From Erythrophleum ivorense (lineage: Eukaryota > Streptophyta > Magnoliopsida > Fabales > Fabaceae): DNA of 64,000 bases. The stretch is taken from assembly GCA_026724425.1 (NCBI GenBank), contig JAIUCV010000005.1, positions 34,879,784 through 34,943,783 on the forward strand, given 5' to 3'. Within the stretch, counting starts at the first letter, position 1. Each line of letters opens with the position of its first letter. Under the pieces are notes generated by a model, which searched no databases, had not been told where the DNA came from, and saw nothing but the letters and a program-made list of their open reading frames with translations. The translations under genes and the position numbers were made by a program. This document shows positions 22,680 through 32,374 of the stretch, in pieces.

Positions 22680-23600
22680 CTATGCTTCTTAAATAAACTA
22701 TGAAAATATTTAGTATTCCCATCACCTTGAACTAACCAAACATGCCTAGTGTTTTAGGCCCAAAGAGCATCCTCACAGTCATACCAAAATTTAAGCCTTC
22801 GTTGGTTATCCTTTTCATCTAAGTCCACCTCCTCCCTTGTTAATCTTGATTGGACTTGTTTTGATTTCCCCTCTAAATTAGATATCTGTTATTTAATATT
22901 AACAACTTGTATTTTATTCAAACATTTAAGACCATGATGATTTTTAACTAGTGGTAACTTAATAAGCATAAGAACTAAGCACCCATTCATTCCAAATTCT
23001 CTATACAATATATTACATTATGGAAAAGAAAACCAAAAATTTTCTAAACAGGATTAGGCATTTCCTATAAGGTGGCCATAAGTCTATATTAAACAACAAC
23101 AAAGCATGATATAAGGTAGCTAAGCTAGGTTTGCATCCTAAATATTGAAGCAACTCAAGCCATTGGGGATTGCACAAAGCATGATCTAAGTAGGCCCAAA
23201 TAGCACTAGGCCCTTGTCTATTGTTAGTCTTAATGTACCATAGCCCATGAGGTCTAATATCTACAAATGGACAAGTATTAATCATATTACGAAACTGACT
23301 CCCACCCTATATCAAAGAAACATAATTTTTTTTTTCTTGGAAGCATAATGTCTAATTAAAATTACTAATGGCTAATAAGGGTAAAAAACAAAGAGAGTAG
23401 TGGTTTTAAACCAATTCCATGAAATATATCAAATTGAAAATTTAGGAAAACCATGGACAAAAGTAATAAGAACACATTAACCTTAAGCACTTGAGATCTA
23501 TAAATGACTCTAATAAGGCAAAGAGTCCAGTAGGTAACAAAAGTATTACACACAACAAACTAAAAACAAATCACCACTTCAGCTAACTAAATCCCAACAA
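22680..23600 (-). pseudogene. LINE ORF2 fragment, endonuclease end and linker, decayed
   Basis: Translated on the minus strand, 23013-23285 encodes phrases typical of the C-terminal part of plant L1-type apurinic endonuclease domains: NNRQGPSAIW, YLDHALCNPQWLELL, and upstream GGSQFRNMINTCPFVDI. Further along (about 22690-22850) comes the linker found between endonuclease and reverse transcriptase in plant LINEs: RRLKFWYDCEDALWA and LVQGDGNTKYFHS. Stops and frame shifts are present. The catalytic N-terminal part of the endonuclease and the reverse transcriptase are not visible; the sequence is cut at 22679 by the LTR inserted there, so the RT part may lie beyond the window start. Confidence 0.7.
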
Positions 23601-23775
23601 AACACCAAATGATATCCAAAATATTGGAAATGACTCAATATCCTAATTAAAGACTATTTTGGTTTCCATTAAAAAAAAAGAAAAGTCAAATTATATTTAC
23701 ATATTAACATATGTAATCACCAAATTATCGAGGCTTTACCTAAACCATTTTAGTTCCAACTTAATATTATCATAG

Positions 23776-25434
23776 TGTAACAGCCAAGAAAAAGAAAAGC
23801 GAAAAGAAAAGAAAAAAGAAAAGGAAAAGAGAAAGTTGAAAATTTTCGAAGAAAGTTGAAAATTTTCTAAGTCTTCTCGCCATAGCGAGAATGCCATCTC
23901 GCAATAGCGAAAATGTTCCTAGCTATAGCGAGTGCGGCATTCCATACAAAAACTAGGGAGTTGCTCACCGTAGCGAAAGTGCTCCTAGCTATAGCGAGTG
24001 CGGCATTCCATACAAAAACTAGGGAGTTGCTCGCTGTAGCGACGTTATAGAGAAGACAGAGGTCTGGAATAGACCCGAGCTCGCCGTAGCGACGCCATAG
24101 CGAAGGCAGAGGTCTGGAACAGACACGACCTCGCCGTAGCGAGGGCAATGGCTCGCTATAGCGAGAGCGGTCCAGAAAAGCGAGAAAAAGAGAATTTGAC
24201 TTTTTAAAAGCTTCCAAATCTCTTCTTTCTTCTTCTAACCGACTCAAGCTCGCTTTAGGAAAGAGAAAAGGGCCGAGGAGAGAGAGAAGCTTAGGAGAAG
24301 AAGAAAGGACAAGAAAGGTAAGGATTCTTATGGCTTTTCTCTTCATATGTTACCCTTCTCCCCTTCCCCTCTCTTCCTACGGTTTAGATAGCAAAGATGG
24401 TTAGGTCTTGAGTTTGGTTCAGAAGAGAAAGAGTGAGAAACCCCTCTTGAGAGAGGTTAGAAGTATGTAGTCTTCTCTTTCTTGCTTAAGAGCTTGAGAG
24501 TTGAGAAAAGAGAGAGGATAGCTAATGGATTCTAGTGAGAGAAGGAAACCTAGTTTAAGAAGCTCAATAGAGTTGATAAAAAGAGATCCCTAGCTTAAGA
24601 ATCAACTATTAAGGAATTAATTTCATGCTTCTTGTGTGGTTAGGCTCAAAAGAAGTCCCTCATCTAGAAGTGGTAGTGAAATCCACAAGGGAGGAGACAA
24701 GTAAAAGAGAAAGTAGTGAATAGCTAACAAGGTAGTTTTCTCCACCTTCTTTCATGCATAATTGTATGTTTACATTGTCTTACTTGTATGTATGTATGAT
24801 ATGAGTTATGAGAAGTGTGTTAGCATGATGATATGTTATGAAGTGAAATGATGATTTATGTGATTTGTTTTGGTTTGCTTGAGGAATGGAAAAGCCAATA
24901 ACCCTATAGCTAAGGTGAGGATGAGCCAAACCCTCCAGTTGGTTGAGACAAGAGTAAAGAGTCTCCCAAAAGTGAGGTTGACTCCCAAAGAGTAAGGGTT
25001 GAGTCTAAGGACCTCTTAAGAATGGGTGAGGCAAGTCCAAAAGCCACAAGTGAGTGGGTGAGGCTAATCCATGTACTTGGCAAGCTTCTAAATGTTATGT
25101 ATGGCCTACTCACATGTTGAGAATGTTTTTCCTTTATACATGGCCAATTCACATGTTTTAAATGCTTTCATCATGATTTTATATGCTAACATGCCATACA
25201 TGCACAATGAGACTTGTTTGCATGCTATATATGTATGATTGAATGAGAGATGAACTACTGGGATTCTCCAAATCCCATCCTCCCTTTCCACCATCCAAAC
25301 ATGCCAGGTGGACCAAGTGAGGTAAGAGATGGGAACCATCATCAAGCATGAGGCTAGGGAGACTACAGAAAAGTGTAAAGGAATTTCTTGTAAATACATT
25401 GTACATGAGACAAGTGATGTAAAGTAATGATGTA
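23776..25434 (+). mobile_element. Truncated family A LTR, inverted (A2)
   Basis: It starts TGTAACAGCC at 23776, which is the sense-strand start of family A, and follows A1 in reverse complement through the array, TATA-like TTTTTAAAAG (about 24201-24210), donor-like AAAG|GTAAGG (about 24316-24323), GTTGAG/GTCTCCC module (24890-25080) and hairpin (25261-25281). Similarity to A1 stops near 25434, the equivalent of about 18030 in A1, so the last 1.2-1.3 kb is missing. There is no target duplication partner. Confidence 0.85.
23877..24165. repeat. Phased palindrome array in A2 (U3)
   Basis: Sites of form CTCGCYRYRGCGAG with core centres near 23883, 23905, 23926, 23971, 23992, 24037, 24048, 24087, 24098, 24137 and 24159. 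The steps 22, 21, 45, 21, 45, 11, 39, 11, 39, 22 mirror those of A1 (read backwards 21, 22, 21, 45, 21, 45, 11, 39, 11, 33, 22), so spacing is conserved between independent copies while the central four bases vary. Confidence 0.9.
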
Positions 25435-25599
25435 ACCTTTATGGGCCTTGATTCACCACCAAGTCAAGGTTATCCAAGTAAGAGACTAAATTAAGCTAAA
25501 CTTTTGCATGCAAAGAGACATGTGAAAGTGAACTAGTAGATGCCTATGGTATAAGTGGTAGCATATCTTGATCATGCATGAACGTGTCACCATTCCCAT

Positions 25600-26010
25600 G
25601 GTAAGTTTCCAATTTTTCCTAAAAGCCCATAATGTCCAAGTTAGTCAACAAAAAGAACAGCATCATTTCTTAACTTTATGGCTTCATCAAAACTACTCAC
25701 ATGTCTAGTATCATCAACAACTCCTTATTGGTGATAATCCTAAGTAAACTCTTCCCAAATCTCCATGGGAGAAGGCGGTTCATCCATGGGCTATTTAAAA
25801 TTATGTTCTATGAAAGGAAAGCTTGACAAGTCAGAAGCTTCAAATTCCGCATATAGTGCCATATAGTTAAAAGGCCTTTGACATGAAGCTTTATGTTCAA
25901 AGAAAGATATAGGTTGAAAATCATATGTATAATAAAAATCTCCTTTTGATTTCTCTCTCCGTTTAATCTTGGTAGTTTTCCAAAGTTTGAACTTCCTGCA
26001 AGAAGTTGCT
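25600..26010 (-). pseudogene. Exon-like coding remnant, product not recognised
   Basis: On the minus strand a frame of about 70 codons runs from a plausible splice acceptor (TTCTTGCAG|GAAG, near 25999) through WKTTKIKRREKSKGDFYY and QPISFFEHKASCQRPFNY, and stays readable in the same frame past three stop codons (PMDEPPSPMEIWEEF, then DEAIKLRNDAVLFVD and LLGKIGNLPWEW). The composition looks protein-coding rather than like the surrounding LTR sequence, but I cannot name the family. It could be a captured host exon or part of an unrecognised transposon. It lies between truncated LTR A2 and degraded LTR F. Confidence 0.35.
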
Positions 26011-27728
26011 ATAAATTTGAACACAAAAGGATAATGAAAATCTTAGTAAATGACACCCTTAAGTGTTAAAAAAGACCATTTTGTTAAACTTCCACTACTT
26101 GTAAAACTTATAGTGAATCCTAGCCATAATTATGATTTGTATGACCTAACCTTCCCCATTAGCAATAAATCCTAAATAGGCATTCATATCTGCATTCAAC
26201 CCACACATGTTTTTCATCATCAAGCTTCATTTTGAAACTTATTAGGTGAAGGAGGCTAGGAAAATTTAAACTCATATACTCATGAACCAAATATTATGCA
26301 TAGGACCATTTATGGTGTCATGTCTAGTATTCTATACTAGGCCAAACTCCTAAAGAGGAAAAAGAGGAAGGAATAAAAGTGATTAGAAGCTCAAACAAGA
26401 TGAAAGGTTGGGGCTGAGAATGCAATAAAGGCCTAAAAAAGGTAATTACAAAAAGTTTATAGTGTAGTAAAAGAAATATTGGAAAAGTAAAAAAAGGCAT
26501 ATCTTGTATTTTAATTTAAGTTTTGATCTCATAAAATGTTAGAGGGTAAAGAGAAAAAGAGTCAAAGACCAAATAAAAAAAAAAAAAAAGAAAATGAGTA
26601 GAAAAGTTGAGAAAGAAACAGAAACAAGGATATCTGTACATAATAGTACAACGTAAAACTAAAAATACATGGAGTTAACTAAAAAGAAAAATAGAGTGAG
26701 ATAAAGTTATTTCTCCTTATATATGAGTTAAATGAGCTAACTAGAAGACTTAGGAAACATGAAATAAGTCAAAACACTAATAGCATAAAAATAAGAAAAC
26801 AAGTTCAGTATAAATTTAAGTTATTTTACATTGTTTTGGGCACCTATGACCCAAGATAAAAAGGAATATGGACTTAAGTTTGCAAAAAAAAATTGAGATA
26901 TAATGTAGAAAATTAAGGTGCAGCGAAACCAGTGTCATTTTTTGTAATTATGAGCAATTTTAATAAAGTAGCTTTTTTATTTTAATATAAGTATTTCATC
27001 TTCTTCCCACTAATTCCACCACCTTATTTATCATCCAGCAGCTCCAAGCTTTGTTAATGGTGTCCATGGTAAAGAAAAGAGTAAGAAAAGAAAAGCCAAG
27101 CTAGACGAGTAGGTTTTTATGCTCTTTTTGCGTAACCCTAGTTATGAAAGTGATTCCTTTCCTTAAGAGTTTTAACTTGATAGTTTTAAATTCTTTTTTT
27201 TTTAAGGTATTTTAGTTGCCATCAAGGGGGGAAGGAAGTGCTCTTTTTGAAAAACTAATCAATGGAAAACTTAGAATACTAAATGAGCTTCAAAACAAGG
27301 TATACCATTATATGTTTTAAGCCATGATTTCATGAGTTTCCCTGCCTCTTCATCATGTGTAGAGAGAGAAAGTCTCTCGCTATAGGCTTTATTCTATACA
27401 TTTGATGATATGAGGCATGTAGAAGTCACCTAGTGTGTGAAACAAGAGAGAAAATGGCTAGAAAATGAAGAAAACTCCAAATAGAGCATCCCATACATAG
27501 CCTTGAGTACCTTATAAGAAATGGCATTAAATGAGCTTGTTTTTGAGTTCGAATGAATTTAAAGTCCTCTAGAGAATTATAAAGGCTATGGGAAGCATTA
27601 ATTTGAATTATAGAGACTGATTGTGAACGTTGAATTTTCTAAGTGCATTAGAAACCGTAGCTCATGAGCATGGCCATGCATGTGTGTGGCTTGGTATTTG
27701 AGACTTTCATGATCTTAATGGAGCCTAA

Positions 27729-30700
27729 TGTGACAACCCAAACTTCTAATCATGATAATTATGGTTAAATACGTGATTAATGATTAATGATCAAGGTTTA
27801 GAGTCATTACGATTAAATACATTATGAAAATATAGGGACATTTGAACCTTGATAATATTAGGGCCATTAACTATACAACCACAAATTTGAAAATGCACAA
27901 GAGAAATTGTATTATCATGAGGGTTTTGTGATTCATCTATCCATCAATTCCAATGCACAAAAACCTCCTACAAGTGTTTCTACATCATTCCCTCACATTG
28001 CCATTAGAGGAATTGAGATTTCTAAGCTAAAGGTAGGAGTTTGGGAACCTTCACCGCGACTTGAAACTCTCTCGCTATAGCTAAGTTAGTTACTGGAGCT
28101 TAAAAACTAAGTTTTTCACTTTGTGTCGCAGCCCTGACCTTCCACACCATGGCTAAGTTACTCTTGGGAATCTTATTGAGCAAGTCACTCGAAGCCATAG
28201 CGAGTTGGACCCTCACCGCGATGAGCCTACGTGGCGTCGTGGTGAAAATACCTCTTAGAGTTACTATTTGAAGTCCCACAATTCTTGCCTCGGCGGGATA
28301 CACTTGTGTCACGGTGAAACTAACTACTGGACACTCTTTACCTAGTTTCCTCGACTTAAGCTGCAGTAGGACATGTTGTGCCGCGGTGAATTTGTTCTCT
28401 CTCACCCTCCCTGGGCAATATTTTCACTTTTTACTACTGCGAGATTCCCTTGCGTTATGGCTCCCTTCGCCTCTGTCACACTCTTGGCTTTGGTGAGACC
28501 TTCCTAGCCGTAACGTAACCCCTTCCTACAACTACATCTTCTAAATTTCATCTCATGCACTCCAATTCTACCCCTAGAGATACTCTAAGACCACTCTACC
28601 TTAATTTGTAGGGCTCTAATAGTTTTCATTCACCTGATTTACCTAACTTATCTATCATTACTAGTTTAAGACTTAAGTGTTAATTTCTATTCCTCCAACT
28701 ACCCTATATCAGCAAGTTCATAGAGTAATAACAGCAAGAATTCATGAACTATCAATAATTATCATTCGATACATATTCCATTAGAGATTCCATACATCAC
28801 TGGTTCAAATTAACATCTAATGTATCACATGATTACATTTTCAATAGTAGACCATATCATAAATTTAACAAAGTTCATACATCAGATGTCTTAAGTTTAT
28901 ACATCCAATACCAAGCTAAGATGAGACCTAACTCCTCAATAGATACATCCTAAATAATCAAAATACAAACGCCTACACTTGGAAATATGACTACATGATG
29001 ATGCTATATAAAAGAATAATAAAATTACATCTACTCTACTCAGATCAGCCCAAGTGTAGCATCTTCCACACATGGCTAGAGTTCATGAATTTTTCATCCA
29101 CTTGCTTCCCCTTATTCTTACCTGAAAGGTTTTCACCTGAAAGTATAATCCCATGAAACAGGGTGAGATGCAAATCTTAGTAACCAAGGCAAATTCCATT
29201 CATATATTCCAATTTAATTAACATATATGCATGATTTCATATAAGCATAAAAAAATATGCCAACCATATCAGTAAATGAAACAATTAGGCTATCTATGGT
29301 TACTATCCCATACTAGCAATCATAATTCCACATGTTAAAGGCCAATAACACTAGGAAAGACCCATCCACGGTACCTACTCCCTAATGAGCACAACCAGGG
29401 CTCAGTGCATCTAGGGTCTGATCACAACCTGATGCTCGATCGAAGCACATGCATGGGTGGCAGCCGCACCACAGCTCCACCATGGACTCACAGGGTCTAA
29501 TCATATGTAATAGATAGCTAACCAATTCATTTAGCATTCAAAATCATATCATGCAACAAATACAAAATTAAACAGACATATGCATGGAATTAGCATGTAC
29601 CCCGGTTACCTCACTCGTAGACAAGTTGAGAAGCTAACAGTAGTACCAAAATCCTCTTATAATCACTATTAGAAAATTATCACTTATATCAGTCCATTAG
29701 AATCCCATTCATCATTTATGGTAATAACCCAATGCTTAAAGAATTAAATTACCAGTAGTTACCTAAGGGACACCTACCCAATCACCAAGAGCCTCTAATT
29801 TCTGGTTTTGCCTTCCCTAGACCAGAAACATCAAAATATCACTTCAAACCCTATGAAAATTCATACAAAATTAAGGCCCATACTATAAATCTACTATAGG
29901 GTCTTAAACCAGTAGAAAATATATGAAAATGAAGCGTTTATACTTACCTAATAACGCCCCCAACCTCAACCTATGAAACTTCACCATGAAAACATCAAAT
30001 AGCAAGTTTCAGATTTTGGGTGTGGGTGAAAGTGCTCCAAATAAGAAGCCAGTTAGGTCAAATTGAAGAGAAAGAGGAGAGATTAAATTATATAACTATT
30101 ACCTTAGTTGAATCTTGCTTTAGGAGTGGGTGAAATTTTACCATGGAAACATCAAATAGCAAGTTTCAGATTTTGGATGTGGGTGAAAGTGCTCCAAATA
30201 AGAAGCCAATTGGGCCAAATTGAAGAAAAAGAGGAGAGGATTAAGTTATATAACTATTACCTTGGCTGAATCTTGCTCTAAGAGTGGGAAATGATGGAAT
30301 TTTACTGCTAACCCTAGCCTCCCCTTTAGACCTCCGAATTTGTGTTTGTGTTTCTTAGGTTCTACAGAATGAGGGGTGGCTAGAATGATTTTTAGGGTTT
30401 AAGTTGGGTCATAAATGGGTTATAGGTTGACCCATTAGCCCAAGAACCTTTTGGGCTCCCCCTAGTTGTTGGGCCAATTACAAGAGTTCAAATTTTTAGT
30501 TAGGTTGAGTCAAGCTTTCAAGAACCCATTTAGTTGAGGTCTTGGGCCCGTATCTCACTAAGTCAAATTGGACGATCACTAGGTGCTCTCTCTTAGGCCA
30601 AGTCTCACATTTAAAAAATTGGGTCTGCACCTAAAATTATTGGGCCTCCATTAGTCTCTAACCATGGCTTATTTAATTTTAATTTAGGCCTAGATGAGGT

Positions 30701-30848
30701 TTCTAACCCAATTAAACCTCAAACTCATATTAATAATTTACTTCTCTTTAGATTTTCATTCACATAGTTTGCCTAATTATTCCCTAATAATTATTCTTAA
30801 TTATACTTAATCCATAATTAACACCTTAATTAATTTTTGGGTGTTACA
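27729..30848 (-). mobile_element. Family B solo LTR (B2)
   Basis: It begins TGTGACAACCC at 27729 and ends GGGTGTTACA at 30848, flanked by CCTAA at 27724-27728 and 30849-30853. At 3120 bp it is longer than B3, partly because a stretch near 29960-30060 is repeated at about 30130-30240 (a CAAATAGCAAGTTTCAGATT phrase occurs twice). It holds the palindrome array (28051-28514), hairpin (29164-29178) and GC-richer block (about 29345-29500). There is no coding region. Confidence 0.92.
28051..28514. repeat. Phased palindrome array in B2
   Basis: Fifteen sites with GC-YRYR-GC-like cores, several with GT replacing GC on one side. Centres are about 28057, 28078, 28129, 28150, 28198, 28219, 28240, 28291, 28312, 28364, 28384, 28437, 28458, 28491 and 28511. 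Steps are 21, 51, 21, 48, 21, 21, 51, 21, 52, 20, 53, 21, 33 and 20, the same 21/51 alternation as in B1. Confidence 0.85.
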
Positions 30849-32374
30849 CCTAATGAGATATATAAGAGGTTAGAATAAGGCCTAGAGGCATAGAAGTAAG
30901 TTTAGCGATAATAGCAAAATTAAGGCCGAATATGTTAAGTTGAGAAATGACCAAAGGAATAGTGCAATGACTAAGTGAATAGTAAAATGCCAATTTTTGG
31001 CTCAAAATAAGAATTTAAGGAACTTAAGTTGCCTAGGAAAACTTGCCTATAAGAAGTCTTAGATCAAGTCCTAAGAAAAGGGCAAGGAAAGAAAGCTAAA
31101 TAAGTGAATCATTTGAAGTACTAGCAAGCTCCAAATTTAGCTAAAAAGTGAGTAATGTGAGCCCTAAAAATATGATCAAGTGGTTAAGAAAGAAAAACTC
31201 TAAAAATTGTGTCTTAAAGTTCCTCTAAAGAGCTTAGAATGCACTATACAGGGCATAGTAATACTTGAAGTTAATATATTTAGGCCTCAACACTTACATG
31301 AATATTAATGTGATGTTTTAGGCCACCAGTATGACAAAGGGTGTCATTGTCAGTGCCTGGCTAAGAAGAGCAATTTAAAAGAAGAGCAATTTAAGAAAAG
31401 AACAAGAGCAAGATTAAGTGGCATCGGGGTTTGTCTTCAGTACAAGTAGCATTTTCCACCTCTTTGTGTTTCTTTTAACTACTTGAGTGTCCAATTATTT
31501 GTATATTGTGTTTGCTTGATATTTGAATGAGTTATATAAGTTTTATGTGATATCTATAAGCTATTGAACTAGTACGCAAAACTTTACCTGATGGAGGCTA
31601 AGAAAAGAGGGCCAAAGAACTAAACATAGAAGTTCTTCCCTATGCTAAATATCAAAACCACTCAAGAGAGAATCTAGTAAGTTTGGCCAGATTTTAGCTA
31701 CATGTATGCATATTTTTACATGTTTTGAAAGCTTAGATGTTAGAAAGCTGCATATATGCATACCTATGTGTTTGAGTAGTTATTGTGGTGTTAGAGTAGG
31801 ATTATACTAATGAGATTCTCCTCAGGATCTCATTCTTTTATCCACTAACTCCCTTGCCAAGTGAGAGTAGCAAATTAGACCAAGGAGAGACTTTTGCTTC
31901 ATAAAGAATTATGTCCTTAATGTTGTATTTCTTATTATACTTTGCCAAACTGCATTTTGAGATAGACATATGTTTAATGTCTCTTTTGGATATGAGATTA
32001 GCCTAGAAAGGATAGTTAGAGATGAACTACTGAATGTATGGATAATTTTGAGTAATGTAAATGCTATTTAATATTTTATAAGCATCTTGTAATTCTTAAC
32101 TAATTGATGAGACCAAGTCTAAGGGCTACCTAATAATTGAGCTCGAGGATTATTGAAAGTAAATTATAAATGAGTACAATGTATCTAAATTGTTTGCAGG
32201 TAATGAATTTTAGTAAAAGAGATGGCAAGAGTCGCTATATTATTGGCTTTTTAGTAATTTAGAATGCCTAACGATATGATTCAAATACATGTATGAGCTT
32301 TAAATGTGATGTTTGGTTATTTAATGATAGAGAGTGCTTTAGGAACCCAAAAGTAGTGCTAAACTATTAAAATC

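Larger units (their letters stand above)
26316..32374 (+). mobile_element. Degraded LTR F, interrupted by B2
   Basis: TGTCATGTCTAGTATTC at 26316 resembles the family C start (15 of 18 positions against C2). The following sequence has the same order of landmarks as families C and E: a TTTTTGTAATTATGAGC block near 26940, a purine-rich leader (27060-27110), and the hairpin ATGAGATTCTCCTCAGGATCTCAT at about 31810-31832. The 27729-30848 solo LTR splits it at CCTAA. The 3' boundary (about 32374) is a guess; no matching target duplication was found. Confidence 0.45.

Noticed and set aside
28051..28514. Regularly spaced repeats that might be read as a CRISPR-like array
   Set aside because: The repeats are 8-16 bp palindromes inside plant LTRs with alternating 21/51 spacing and variable cores; there are no long identical repeats, no unique spacers of constant length and no cas genes.
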